In this document: one piece after another, positions 34,153 through 43,140 of the stretch
Position numbering within the stretch: the stretch's first letter is position 1
Layout: every line of letters begins with the position of its first letter
Origin: Bacteroidaceae bacterium
Lineage (GTDB): Bacteria; Bacteroidota; Bacteroidia; Bacteroidales; Bacteroidaceae
Direction of reading: 5' to 3'
DNA: 64,000 nt
Assembly (NCBI GenBank): GCA_017622495.1
Contig: JAGAQY010000054.1
Span: forward strand, 1-64,000
The notes under the pieces: model-generated
Told to the model about the DNA's origin: nothing
Seen by the model: the letters and a program-made list of their open reading frames with translations, nothing else
Database searches by the model: none
Made by a program: the position numbers and the translations under genes

Positions 34153-35229
34153 TCACCTACCGCCCGTGATGAAGGCTGTAAACCGAGGAAACCATTTTTT
34201 TAGAATATAATAAACGAATAAACCAACGAGTACGGTTACAACCACCCATGCTACATACATAACAGCATACATTATATCTGTATTAAACGACAAATGTAGC
34301 GGGAATACCTCTTCTATAATCACCAATGCCAACATGTGGTATGCAAAGATGAAGAAACTACTCTCCGTCAATAAACCATTGACATGCCACTTCTCATTTG
34401 CGAGAAATCGTGCCGCAAGTGAGATTATGAAGGCCATACCCAACAAAATTCCTATTCTGTTCAAAAGAACGGAATAGGAATATTTCAATATCAACACAAT
34501 AATTACGGAAATGGCATAGAATATTCCCAATAACAGCGTATGGGATTTGACAATTTCTACGAAATTGATTTTGTGGATTGAGAAGTAAGCTCCTAGTGAG
34601 AAAAATGTAAGAGCCGTTATGCTAAGTCCTGTCACATGATGTTGCCAAGAATCAGTCAACCATAGGACCCCCAAAAGCAGAGTGAGTCCATATCGTAGTT
34701 TCTTTGTCAACCAATAAACAATGGGAGATAGTAAGATTATTACCAATAAATCTCGAATATACCAAAATTGTATACTCACCGGCAAATCCCCCGTTGCACC
34801 ATGTGCTTCGTTCGCATTCCAATATGGTCTAAGCCAATCAATGAAAGTGAAATCTACTCCATATTGAGATCCTAGTCCCAACATGCGTCCTGCTAAATAG
34901 TAAAGGATAAACATTGAATTCCAAAATAAATAAGGAACAAGCAGGGACTTGATGCGTTTCTTTATCTTTTCCTTGTAAACGCCTAGCGTAAAATCCTCAA
35001 GTTTATAAAAGAACAAGAATCCCGAAAACATAAAGAACATTGGCACTGCTATTGCCGCAAGAATGGAAGAGGTCAATTCTTTAGTAAAATGATAAATAGG
35101 AAATAGAGCCCCTTGCGGGACAGCCATATTCACATGAATCATTACGACACCAACAATTAATGGAAAACGGAGAAAAGAAATAACTTTTGATTGCAGCTGT
35201 TCGCTGCTGAGAGGTTGAACGCTCTGCAT
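34153..35229 (-). CDS. Acyltransferase_3 (OafA/YrhL-like) membrane protein
   Basis: 358 aa with about ten membrane helices. The N-terminal region shows the family arrangement: FLRFPLIVGVVMIHVNMA (His in the first helix, usual catalytic candidate), IAVPMFFMFSGFLFF and KKRIKSLLVPYLFWN. Members O-acetylate or otherwise acylate surface sugars or peptidoglycan in the inner membrane; the substrate here cannot be read. AT-rich relative to neighbours, and with no polysaccharide cluster around it, so probably an acquired orphan. It is preceded by a ~320-base structured region with a minus-strand -7 box at 35557-35564. Confidence 0.85.
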   Translation of the reverse strand: MQSVQPLSSEQLQSKVISFLRFPLIVGVVMIHVNMAVPQGALFPIYHFTKELTSSILAAIAVPMFFMFSGFLFFYKLEDFTLGVYKEKIKKRIKSLLVPYLFWNSMFILYYLAGRMLGLGSQYGVDFTFIDWLRPYWNANEAHGATGDLPVSIQFWYIRDLLVIILLSPIVYWLTKKLRYGLTLLLGVLWLTDSWQHHVTGLSITALTFFSLGAYFSIHKINFVEIVKSHTLLLGIFYAISVIIVLILKYSYSVLLNRIGILLGMAFIISLAARFLANEKWHVNGLLTESSFFIFAYHMLALVIIEEVFPLHLSFNTDIMYAVMYVAWVVVTVLVGLFVYYILKKWFPRFTAFITGGR

Positions 35230-35304
35230 AAATGATGATAGTTTAAGTGCACTAAACTATCAATCACTCATCGAAACGGAATATAAGAAAGGTGCAGACC
35301 TTTC

Positions 35305-35477
35305 TTTCGCGTTCACGGGAAGCCTGAGAAACAAACCCGCCTATATGTAAGATTAGTCTACACCATGAGGTGCAAACATTACCACATTACATATAGTTGG
35401 GGAAGTAGCTAAGGCCTTCCACTAAACTTTATTCCGATTGTCAAAATCAGTTTCTCAGGCTTTTTTCGAACGCGAAA
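35305..35477. other. Large imperfect inverted repeat with nested hairpins
   Basis: Left arm 35305-35332 and right arm 35450-35477 pair over 23 of 28 bases: a 10-bp outer stem (TTTCGCGTTC/GAACGCGAAA), a 5-base internal loop and a 13-bp inner stem (AAGCCTGAGAAAC/GTTTCTCAGGCTT). Nested inside are CTATATGTAA (35341-35350) with TTACATATAG (35387-35396) and a CACC/GGTG hairpin. It could be a structured RNA leader of the acyltransferase (minus strand) or a mobile-element relic. No gene is present in 35230-35834. Confidence 0.75.
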
Positions 35478-35556
35478 TAATAGTTAATGCTTGGTTTATA
35501 ATATGTTTTTGTCTATGCTGTCTATTTCGTACGTATAGTATTTTTTGATTTGAAGA

Positions 35557-35564
35557 CAAATTTA
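35557..35564 (-). promoter_or_regulatory. -7 box (TAAATTTG), minus strand, upstream of the inverted repeat
   Basis: TAnnTTTG match that would drive a transcript through the inverted repeat into the acyltransferase with a ~320-base leader. Confidence 0.45.
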
Positions 35565-35786
35565 GTGTAAATTTTTGATAGAACGAAGAATTACATCTGT
35601 TTATTTGCGCTTCATTTTACAGCAAATTTTGAGAGTGCTTGCACTTGCTCATTTATATTGATCTTTATTACTGCGCCAAGAAGCTACTTCCGCTTGTCGC
35701 GAAAAGTTCAAGTAAACTTAATTCTGTTGAGTTTTTACCTCGCTCGGCAAAAATGCAAGCATATCTTTGCTCTCGTTCGTTAAAAC

Positions 35787-35817
35787 TTGACTTTTCACTC
35801 GCTTATTTGTATCTTTG
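35787..35817 (+). promoter_or_regulatory. Promoter of the thioesterase gene (TTG-N20-TATCTTTG)
   Basis: TTGA at 35787-35790 and TATCTTTG at 35810-35817 have the expected ~20-bp spacing. It shares the extended CTCGCTTATTTG motif with the mutS2, nadE and mscS promoters. Confidence 0.75.
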
Positions 35818-35840
35818 CCGAACTATGAAACTGTATGAAT

Positions 35841-36323
35841 ATGAAAAAGATTATTAATCCCTATTTGGGAATGGCAGAGGCTGAGGGTTACAACTGCTTT
35901 GCGTGTGCTCCACACAATGAGCATGGGCTCCACATGGAGTTCTATGAGGATGGCGATGAGGTGGTGTGCTACTGGAGTCCTGCTGCGCATTTTCAAGGAT
36001 GGACCGATACGCTGCATGGCGGTATACAAGCTACGCTGATTGATGAGACGGCGGGGTGGGTGATAGCCCGCAAGATGCAGACCTCAGGCATGACCACCAA
36101 TCTGAACATCAAGTATAAACGTCCCATCCCGACGGGTGAACATGTGCGTCTGGAGATTCGTGCCCGTATATGTGAGATGAAGCGTATGTTTGCCTTGATG
36201 CAAGCCTCCATCACGGTGGATGGCGAGGTGTGCACTACGGCTGAACTTACCTTCTATTGCTTCTCGCAAGAGAAGGCGAAGGAGGAGTTTCACTTTCTGC
36301 CCTACAAAGTGGAAGGTGAATAA
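35841..36323 (+). CDS. PaaI-family hotdog thioesterase
   Basis: 160 aa from ATG 35841; ATG 35835 would add two residues. The hotdog fold is recognisable from the family motif GWTDTLHGGIQATLIDETAGW (residues ~52-72) followed by MTTNLNIKYKRPIPTGEHV. The Gly-Gly and Asp/Glu in this motif position the thioester. Such proteins hydrolyse acyl-CoA thioesters; the specific substrate is unknown. The N-terminal NCFACAPHNEHGL segment is a small conserved lid found in this subgroup. Single gene with its own promoter and a shared terminator with gdhA. Confidence 0.88.
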   Translation: MKKIINPYLGMAEAEGYNCFACAPHNEHGLHMEFYEDGDEVVCYWSPAAHFQGWTDTLHGGIQATLIDETAGWVIARKMQTSGMTTNLNIKYKRPIPTGEHVRLEIRARICEMKRMFALMQASITVDGEVCTTAELTFYCFSQEKAKEEFHFLPYKVEGE

Positions 36324-36387
36324 CTGAAATTCAAAGATTCAGAACTCCTATGGCAAGAGAGTAGTATAGATGCGGATACTGTAAATA

Positions 36388-36422
36388 GAATACGCGCAAT
36401 CCATAGCGGACTGCGCGTATTC
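36388..36422. terminator. Bidirectional terminator between the thioesterase and gdhA genes
   Basis: GAATACGCGCA (36388-36398) pairs with TGCGCGTATTC (36412-36422), followed by ACGTTTTA on the plus strand and TTCTATTT on the minus strand, between two converging genes. Confidence 0.8.
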
Positions 36423-36452
36423 ACGTTTTATATTATTCTAGTTTAGTTTCTG

Positions 36453-37787
36453 TTAGATCACACCCTGAGCCATCATGGCATTGGCGACCTTGATGAAGCC
36501 GGCCACGTTGGCACCTTTCACGTAGTCGATGTAGCCGTCGGGGCGTGTGCCATACTTCACGCATGATGCGTGGATGTTCTGCATGATGCTCTTGAGCTTC
36601 TTGTCTACCTTCTCGGCACTCCAACCCAATTTGTAGCTGTTCTGTGTCATCTCAAGGCCTGATACTGATACACCACCGGCGTTCGATGCCTTACCGGGTG
36701 CATACAGCAGCTTTGCCTCCTGGAAGGTCTCCACAGCCTCGGGCGTAGAGGGCATGTTGGCGCCCTCGGAAACGGCGATGCAACCATTGGCTACAAGTGC
36801 GCGTGCGTGCTCGCCATTGAGCTCGTTCTGTGTAGCGCAGGGGAGTGCGATGTCGCCCTTCTCATACCAGGGAGCCGCACCAGCTACATACTTACAGCCA
36901 TACTTGTCGGCATACTCCTTGATGCGTCCGCGGCGTACGTTCTTCAACTCCATGATGAAGGCGAGCTTCTCTTCGTCGATGCCTGCGGGATCGTAGATGT
37001 AGCCGTTTGAGTCGCTCATGGTCACAGGCTTGGCACCCAGCTGGATGCACTTCTGTACTGTGTACTGAGCTACGTTACCCGAACCGCTGACGAGGCATAC
37101 CTTGTCCTTGATGTCGATGCCGCGTGTCTTGAGCATCTCCTGCAGGAAGTAGATGTTGCCATATCCGGTAGCCTCGGGGCGAATGAGCGAACCGCCGAAG
37201 TCGAGTCCCTTACCGGTGAGCACGCCCTCGAAGTTGCGGGTAAGCTTCTTGTACATACCGAAGAGGTAACCTACCTCACGGGCACCTACACCGATATCAC
37301 CGGCGGGTACGTCCATCTCGGCACCGATATTGTGCCACAACTCTGTCATGAATGCTTGGCAGAAGTGCATCACCTCATTGTCGCTCTTGCCCTTGGGGTC
37401 GAAGTCCGAGCCACCCTTGGCGCCACCCATCGGTAGGGTAGTGAGCGCGTTCTTGAAGGTTTGCTCAAATGCAAGGAACTTCAGTGTGCTCAGGTTCACT
37501 GAGGGATGGAAACGGAGACCACCCTTGTACGGACCGATGGCATTGGAGTGCTGCACACGGTAGCCCATATTGGTCTGCACCTTGCCCTTGTCGTCAACCC
37601 ATGTGACACGGAAGGTCACGATACGGTCGGGCACGCAAAGACGCTCTACCAAGTTGGCGGCCTCAAACTCGGGGTGCTTGTTATACTCTTCTTCAATGGT
37701 TGACAGCACTTCGCCTACAGCCTGGAAATACAGTTCTTCACCGGGAAAATGCTCTCTAAGTACTGCTAATGTTTCTTGTACTTTCAT
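36453..37787 (-). CDS. gdhA: Glutamate dehydrogenase (hexameric, NADP-type)
   Basis: 444 aa, the normal length of the 50-kDa hexameric enzyme that interconverts 2-oxoglutarate plus ammonia and glutamate. Conserved: KGGLRFHPSVNLSTLKFLAFEQ, the catalytic Lys motif PMGGAKGGSDFDPKGKSD, PAGDIGVGAREVGYL and the nucleotide fold VSGSGNVAQYT. By family likeness this is the NADP(H) assimilatory form (similar to E. coli GdhA). It is the likely supplier of glutamate for gadB. Own promoter at 37819-37826. Confidence 0.95.
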   Translation of the reverse strand: MKVQETLAVLREHFPGEELYFQAVGEVLSTIEEEYNKHPEFEAANLVERLCVPDRIVTFRVTWVDDKGKVQTNMGYRVQHSNAIGPYKGGLRFHPSVNLSTLKFLAFEQTFKNALTTLPMGGAKGGSDFDPKGKSDNEVMHFCQAFMTELWHNIGAEMDVPAGDIGVGAREVGYLFGMYKKLTRNFEGVLTGKGLDFGGSLIRPEATGYGNIYFLQEMLKTRGIDIKDKVCLVSGSGNVAQYTVQKCIQLGAKPVTMSDSNGYIYDPAGIDEEKLAFIMELKNVRRGRIKEYADKYGCKYVAGAAPWYEKGDIALPCATQNELNGEHARALVANGCIAVSEGANMPSTPEAVETFQEAKLLYAPGKASNAGGVSVSGLEMTQNSYKLGWSAEKVDKKLKSIMQNIHASCVKYGTRPDGYIDYVKGANVAGFIKVANAMMAQGVI

Positions 37788-37818
37788 ACTAATACCTATT
37801 TAATTTCAATTTCGGGTG

Positions 37819-37826
37819 CAAAGATA
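37819..37826 (-). promoter_or_regulatory. -7 box (TATCTTTG) for gdhA
   Basis: Perfect TAnnTTTG match on the minus strand, 32 bases before the gdhA start. Confidence 0.75.
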
Positions 37827-37982
37827 CATATATTTTGTGATATAGAGAATAAAATAGAAAGAAAAATCAAAGAATAAACGATAATTTGTTATTTTAGTTT
37901 TGTTTTGTGTGGACAATTGTTATTTGTTTTGCTGTTTTTGCGAATAATTGTCATTTATAGTGGCTGTTTGGCGGATTATTGC

Positions 37983-37990
37983 TACTTTTG
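37983..37990 (+). promoter_or_regulatory. -7 box (TACTTTTG) for the CBM9-like gene
   Basis: TAnnTTTG match, 29 bases before ATG 38019. This is the reason the start is placed at 38019 and not at the upstream ATG 37905. Confidence 0.65.
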
Positions 37991-38018
37991 TAGCGCTAAT
38001 CATCATAAATATGTTATT

Positions 38019-38672
38019 ATGAACAGACTTCATGTTACCCGTATAGCCTCTTTGCCCTCTACGGCTGCAGAGGTGCCTACCTTGTTGGATTCATTGAATG
38101 TGGCTTTTCAGCCTATAGCCTCTGTAAACTGGCCTGCCGAGTATCCCTACTGTCCTGAGGCTGCTTTCCGTATGGCATGGTGCTGCGATGGGTTGGTGCT
38201 GCACTGTCGGGTGACTGAGCAGAGTGTGCGTGCCCGCTATGGTGAGGATAATGGTAATGTATGGACCGACTCATGTGTAGAGTGCTTCGTCCGCAACGCT
38301 GACGATGATACCTATTATAATATAGAATGCAACTGCATAGGCACTTTGCTGGTGGGCGTGGGCACTGGTCGTCATGACCGTCGACGTATGTCGGCTGATG
38401 TGCTCGCGGGAGTAAAGCGCTGGGCTTCATTGGGAGATGTAGCTTTTGATGAGCGTATTGGAGTCACATCATGGGAAGTGGCTTTGGTGATTCCTGTTTC
38501 GCTTTTTGGTGAGCATCCTATAGCGCTTGAGGCAGGAGCGGTACTTTGTGCGAATTTCTACAAGTGTGGCGACGAGCTTGCTGTGCCTCATTTCCTATCG
38601 TGGAATCCTATAGAGGTTGCTACGCCCGATTTTCATCGCCCCGAATTTTTTGGAACATTGTTGCTCGATTGA
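38019..38672 (+). CDS. CBM9/DOMON-like protein
   Basis: 217 aa from ATG 38019, no signal peptide. The order of strands FRMAWCCDGLVLHCRVTEQSVRARYGEDNGNVWTDSCVECFV and the ending NFYKCGDELAVPHFLSWNPI..TPDFHRPEFFGTLLLD match the 'carbohydrate-binding family 9-like' domain proteins of Bacteroidota (an 8-stranded sandwich related to DOMON). These often stand alone in the cytoplasm or periplasm; the ligand is unknown. Its 3' end overlaps the Dna2-like gene on the other strand by 40 bases. Confidence 0.8.
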   Translation: MNRLHVTRIASLPSTAAEVPTLLDSLNVAFQPIASVNWPAEYPYCPEAAFRMAWCCDGLVLHCRVTEQSVRARYGEDNGNVWTDSCVECFVRNADDDTYYNIECNCIGTLLVGVGTGRHDRRRMSADVLAGVKRWASLGDVAFDERIGVTSWEVALVIPVSLFGEHPIALEAGAVLCANFYKCGDELAVPHFLSWNPIEVATPDFHRPEFFGTLLLD

Positions 38673-41638
38673 TTGCAGTACTCTGCCGTAGGGTGGAGAT
38701 ATTGTGGAAGTTCGTTGATCAGTGCGCGATAGTTGCAGTCGGTATCAAGCACTTGGGGTATGCCGATGACGAAAAGTTGCATGCGGGCACGAGTGAGGGC
38801 CACATTGAGTTTCCGGTCAATAGGTTGGTTTACAATAGGTGATGTGGGGTCTATGGCCTCTACTATCAGTTCCATTTGTGAGGGCGAGGTGATTGTAGTG
38901 CAGTATATGATGATATCGCGTTGGCTGCCTTGGTAGCGTTCTACGGTGTCGATACTGATATGCTGTGTGTATTCTTCCATATCAAGTAGCGAGAGTTCGT
39001 TCCGTATGAGGGCACCTTGTCCCCGGAAAGGCGATATGATGCCAATGGTTTGGTGGGCATCATATGGGATTCCGTTCGTACGATACAGCTCGATGATGTT
39101 TTTTACTACCATGGCGCAGAGTTGTGCCTCATGACTGTTGGTCTTGAAACGCTCTTCTTGTTTGGGCACTGGACAATTGATGAAGGCTGTCCGGTGAGTT
39201 GCGATGAGTGCTTGCAACGCCGATGCCTTGTTGTATGTGTTGTAGGGGAGTGTGCTCGTCTGGTGAGGTAGTGGCACAGGGCACAGCTGTCCATTGTAGA
39301 AATGGCGGTTGGCAAAACTGCTGACCTCGGGATGCATGCGCCCTTGACGGTATAGTGTGGCGATGCAAGCCGTATCTCCCATCCCGATGAGGCGGTAATA
39401 CATACGCTCGAAGAGCGATTGCTTGCAGTTGGTGATCCCGAGACTTGTCAGTCGCTCGTCGCTGATGCAGCCCTCTTCGTCGGTTTGCAGAGAGATGGCT
39501 GGCAGTTGCTTATGGTCGCCGATAAGTACAAACTTATCTCTTATCGTGGCCAATAGCCCGATGAGCTGTGGCTCCAATATCTGCGATGCTTCGTCGATGA
39601 TGGTGAGCGCAAAATGTTTGGCTGCAAAGAGTTCCGGGCGTGTGGCTATAGTGCTTACGGTACCTACAATGATGCGTGTGTCGGTGATGAGTGAACGCAC
39701 CTCTTCACGATTGGCAAGTGGTGCCGTGAGGCGTGAGAGCGTGCGGTGGACAAAGCGCGTGTCGCAGCTCTGCTCGTTGCCTATACGGATATAGCTGGGC
39801 TGCCCCTCGATGTTTTCCAGGGCACTGCATATCTCGTCTACGGCACGGTTGGTATAGGCCATGATGAGCATGTCTCCTTCGGTATGCCTATAGTGCTCTT
39901 CTACGATAGAGCGCAGCACGATGGATGTCTTGCCTGCTCCTGGCACACCTACGATGAGGGCATAGTCGGTAGCCTGCTTTACAGTGCGTACGATGGCATT
40001 GGTGTCCTCGCCTGGATAGTGCCCTGCGACCTTTTGTGACGTGTCGGTTCCCGGAGACGTGATGCCGAGTAGTAGCTCTTGGCGCTTCTGTGGTGCGCAG
40101 AGCAAGGTGTAAAGGCTGCGGTAGAGTCCGCCGAAAATGCTGTCGCTGACGTCGTGCTCCACTGCATAGGTTGCAGTGGGCGGGAATATGCTGGCGCTGT
40201 GCTGGTGTTGGCGTAGTCCGACTTGCAGTGTATGGGCATCAATATGGAGCAGCGTACCTTTGTGTACCTGTCGAGTCGATGCGCTGTCGTATCGGTCCTC
40301 CTTGATGTAAAATAATACCATGTCGCCACGTCTGAAGTTGGGTGTGTCTGTCGTCTCAAGTGGGGGCAATGTGAAGGTGAGTGTGTCATAGCCGCATCCC
40401 TCATCGGGTATGAATGATTCGAGATGCATTGAGGTGATGATTTCTCCATCGGCAAGTTTTTCTTCGTCGGTTTTGCACCATAGGTGGCTCTGTGCATGGT
40501 CACGTTCGTTGCGTCCTACTTTTGACAGGTATTGTTCGTTGGCCGTGAAGCGGAGGAATCGGTATGTATATGCTTTGGCCAAGCTGTCGGTATGGTGGAA
40601 TGGGGCAAGGAGATGGCTCAGTTGTGGCTGTAGATAGTTGCTCCATAGCTTTCCCGTAAGTGAACGGGTGTTGAATGTCTCGGGGGTAAGATCCTCGAAT
40701 AACTTCGCGGTGTCGGGCTCTATGGCTAAGTCGCGCATGAGCCGTACGATGGCATTGCGTAGCACCAATGCCTCGTCTACAATATGGGGAAATCGTTCAC
40801 CTGTGAAGAACTTCGGGTAACGTGAGTAGAGTAGCAGACCTGTAATCTCTTCGCGCGGTATACCGGTGTTGATGTGTAGCATCTCGCGGTACAGCATCAT
40901 CTGTGCTGTATGGCTGGCTTTGGGACCTTGTGGGGTGGAGTAATACTCGTCGGCCTTACCCGATTTGAGTTCCACGAGTAGGCGGAGGTCCTGCCTCAGG
41001 TAGTCGAGGCGTCCTTGCAGTCCTAATGTGGGGCAGATAAATGAAGGCTCCAGCATTGCTTCTCCAGCATCACGGTCCAGGGCGTGGCTGCGGAGCTTGT
41101 TGACAGCATTATGAATGTTGGTGTATTGGCTGCGTGCTTCGCTGAAGAAACGGGCGTTGATATCGGGGCATACGGCAAATTTCAGGGCATCGGCCGTGAA
41201 TGCTTTCTTGATGGATGTGTTGTACGATACGGGGTGCTCGGGGGCGTGGTTGACGCTATCGTCGAGAAACTGGTTGGCCGTATTTCCTAAGAGGATGGGG
41301 CTGGTGGTCTCTTTGGGGCTGAGCATCCCTATCAGATAGCGCATGGGGTGGGCACCGCTTTCGGTGAAGCAGGCTGAGAGCGAACTGATGTCGATGAGAT
41401 AATCGGGGTTGACGATGAGCCGGCGTGCATGGATGATAGGCGCTCGGGATTCTTCATCTTCTATGTATGTAGCCTCGAGCAGCATCACTGTGTCGCCCTC
41501 GTGCAGTGCTTCTACATCGTGCAGATAGCGTCTGTCGGTAATCTCGGCGCACTTCGAATCTCCACTGACCGTTGTGCCATATATACGTGGTGGCGCGATA
41601 TGCTGCACCTGTAGGCGTATGTTCTCGCTTACCGCCAT
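38633..41638 (-). CDS. Dna2-like nuclease-helicase
   Basis: 1001 aa. The N-terminal half has a Cas4/RecB-type PD-(D/E)XK nuclease: GRLDYLRQDLRLLVELKSGK (~215-235, with Asp and Glu-x-Lys) and QMMLYREML. The C-terminal half is a superfamily 1B helicase: GVPGAGKTSI (motif I, ~560), AYTNRAVDEI, TIIDEAS (motif II), IGDHKQLPA (motif III), ISIDTVERYQGSQRDIII (motif V) and NVALTRARMQLFVIG (motif VI). This is the domain order of eukaryotic Dna2, which trims flaps and resects ends. It overlaps the lytic transglycosylase gene by 10 bases upstream and the CBM9-like gene by 40 bases at its end. Confidence 0.88.
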   Translation of the reverse strand: MAVSENIRLQVQHIAPPRIYGTTVSGDSKCAEITDRRYLHDVEALHEGDTVMLLEATYIEDEESRAPIIHARRLIVNPDYLIDISSLSACFTESGAHPMRYLIGMLSPKETTSPILLGNTANQFLDDSVNHAPEHPVSYNTSIKKAFTADALKFAVCPDINARFFSEARSQYTNIHNAVNKLRSHALDRDAGEAMLEPSFICPTLGLQGRLDYLRQDLRLLVELKSGKADEYYSTPQGPKASHTAQMMLYREMLHINTGIPREEITGLLLYSRYPKFFTGERFPHIVDEALVLRNAIVRLMRDLAIEPDTAKLFEDLTPETFNTRSLTGKLWSNYLQPQLSHLLAPFHHTDSLAKAYTYRFLRFTANEQYLSKVGRNERDHAQSHLWCKTDEEKLADGEIITSMHLESFIPDEGCGYDTLTFTLPPLETTDTPNFRRGDMVLFYIKEDRYDSASTRQVHKGTLLHIDAHTLQVGLRQHQHSASIFPPTATYAVEHDVSDSIFGGLYRSLYTLLCAPQKRQELLLGITSPGTDTSQKVAGHYPGEDTNAIVRTVKQATDYALIVGVPGAGKTSIVLRSIVEEHYRHTEGDMLIMAYTNRAVDEICSALENIEGQPSYIRIGNEQSCDTRFVHRTLSRLTAPLANREEVRSLITDTRIIVGTVSTIATRPELFAAKHFALTIIDEASQILEPQLIGLLATIRDKFVLIGDHKQLPAISLQTDEEGCISDERLTSLGITNCKQSLFERMYYRLIGMGDTACIATLYRQGRMHPEVSSFANRHFYNGQLCPVPLPHQTSTLPYNTYNKASALQALIATHRTAFINCPVPKQEERFKTNSHEAQLCAMVVKNIIELYRTNGIPYDAHQTIGIISPFRGQGALIRNELSLLDMEEYTQHISIDTVERYQGSQRDIIIYCTTITSPSQMELIVEAIDPTSPIVNQPIDRKLNVALTRARMQLFVIGIPQVLDTDCNYRALINELPQYLHPTAEYCNQSSNNVPKNSGR

Positions 41639-42441
41639 AGCTGTGCCAATATGTTTTGAGTGCTGTCGTTGGGGAGTGCCTCGTTTGCAATATCTTCATT
41701 TGGGCTTATGGGTACGGCTCGGGGCGTGTAGTGTGTGGTGTCGCGGTGGGTTTGCCAATAGCGCTCCTCTCTCAAGCAATATTCACTGTATTTGTGCTGC
41801 ACCTTACGCACGAATAGGGTAGTCTCTATGCCTGTGAAGCGGCCATTGCGGCAGAGAGAGTCGGTATAGTAGATGGAGTCATTCTTCAGGCGAAGGAAGG
41901 TTTCCACATTTTCGTTCCACACATGGCGGTTCTTGCCGTACTTTTCGGCCAGGCGCATGGCATCCTGTATATGCCCGAATCCGGCATTGTATGAGGCAAG
42001 CACGAAATATCTGCGTTCGCCTTCGGGTACCCGGCGGAACAGGCGCGACAAGTATTTGAAATAGTCTGCTGCAGCACGCACACTTTCGCTCGGGTCACGC
42101 TCCATGCCCTCTGGCACTCCCATGGCGTGTGCCGTCTCGGGCATCATTTGCATCAGTCCTTGTGCACCTACGTTCGAGGTGGCAGCGGTGTCAAACTTTG
42201 ATTCCACGTAGGCTACGGCAGCCAGCATCTTCCAGTCCCACCCGATGGTGTCGGCATATACTCGAAACAGACTGTCGTAGGGCGATATGCGGAATACGGG
42301 GACAATGGTGTCTTCTACTACCAGCGTGTCTACCTGTTCTTCGCAAGGGGGTGGCAACGTATCGGGTACGATGCTCACTGTAAAGGTACCTATGAGCACT
42401 GCAATGATTACAATGTAGAATGTCTTTTCCCGCTTGCGCAT
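41629..42441 (-). CDS. MltF-like lytic transglycosylase (SLT domain)
   Basis: 270 aa from ATG 42441; an upstream TTG 42480 would read through the heptamer-like CCCTCAACC repeats, so it is rejected. A single membrane anchor (residues ~6-25) precedes a periplasmic SLT (GH23) domain: MLAAVAYVESKFDTAATS with catalytic Glu, VGAQGLMQMMPETA and YNAGFGHI. It cuts peptidoglycan to leave 1,6-anhydro-MurNAc. The substrate-binding SBP domain of classical MltF is absent. Its stop overlaps the start of the Dna2-like gene, so the two are translationally coupled. Confidence 0.9.
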   Translation of the reverse strand: MRKREKTFYIVIIAVLIGTFTVSIVPDTLPPPCEEQVDTLVVEDTIVPVFRISPYDSLFRVYADTIGWDWKMLAAVAYVESKFDTAATSNVGAQGLMQMMPETAHAMGVPEGMERDPSESVRAAADYFKYLSRLFRRVPEGERRYFVLASYNAGFGHIQDAMRLAEKYGKNRHVWNENVETFLRLKNDSIYYTDSLCRNGRFTGIETTLFVRKVQHKYSEYCLREERYWQTHRDTTHYTPRAVPISPNEDIANEALPNDSTQNILAQLWR

Positions 42442-42517
42442 TTTTCTTTTCTGTTTAGAGTTAGGACCCTCAACCGTCAACCTTCAATAGCGAAGCCCTT
42501 GGCTTGTCCAAGAACTA

Positions 42518-43132
42518 TCAACCCTTCTCAAGGCACTGCTGGATGAACAGTCGTAGCATCTCTATGGCCTTGACATTATGTCCGCCATTAGGGATGATGA
42601 TGTCGGCATACTGCTTGGTGGGTTCGATGAACTCATCGTGCATGGGCTTCAGCACGTTGCGATACTTGCCGATGAGCATCTCCAACGGGTGTCCACGCTC
42701 GGCGATGTCGCGTGTGATGACACGCAGCAAGCGCTCGTCGGGCTCGGCATCGACAAATATCTTGATGTCCATGAGGTCGCGCATGCTCTTGTCGTACAGT
42801 GCCATGATGCCCTCCACGATGATGACTTCGCGTGGTTCTACATGTACCGTCTCTTCGAGTCGTGTGCAGGTGATATACGAGTAGGTGGGCTGCTCTATAG
42901 AGCGTCCCTCGCGCAGCTCGTTGATCTGATGCGCCAGCAATGACCACTCGAATGCGTCGGGGTGGTCAAAGTTGGTCTTCTTGCGCTCCTCGAGCGGCAT
43001 GTCCGACTGGTCGTTGTAGTACGAGTCCTGTGGTATCACAGCCACCGAGCCCTCGGGCAGGCTCTCTACGATTTTCTTTACTACGGTGGTCTTTCCCGAT
43101 CCTGTGCCACCTGCTATGCCTATGATAATCAT
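42518..43132 (-). CDS. udk: Uridine kinase
   Basis: 204 aa from ATG 43132 (MIIIGIAGGTGSGKTTVVKK); an upstream in-frame ATG at 43306 would read through GC-rich palindromic repeats and is rejected. It phosphorylates uridine and cytidine in pyrimidine salvage. Features: Walker A GGTGSGKTT, QDSYYNDQSDMPLEER, NFDHPDAFEW and the Walker B-like IIVEGIMALYD. It is 76 bases upstream of the transglycosylase, with which it shares direction. Confidence 0.95.
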   Translation of the reverse strand: MIIIGIAGGTGSGKTTVVKKIVESLPEGSVAVIPQDSYYNDQSDMPLEERKKTNFDHPDAFEWSLLAHQINELREGRSIEQPTYSYITCTRLEETVHVEPREVIIVEGIMALYDKSMRDLMDIKIFVDAEPDERLLRVITRDIAERGHPLEMLIGKYRNVLKPMHDEFIEPTKQYADIIIPNGGHNVKAIEMLRLFIQQCLEKG

Positions 43133-43140
43133 CTTGATAT

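Noticed and set aside
36453..37787. Considered as the NAD-dependent catabolic glutamate dehydrogenase
   Set aside because: The closest likeness by eye is to the E. coli-type NADP enzyme, including the KGGLRFHPSVN start; coenzyme choice still needs an assay, so only the gene symbol gdhA is given.
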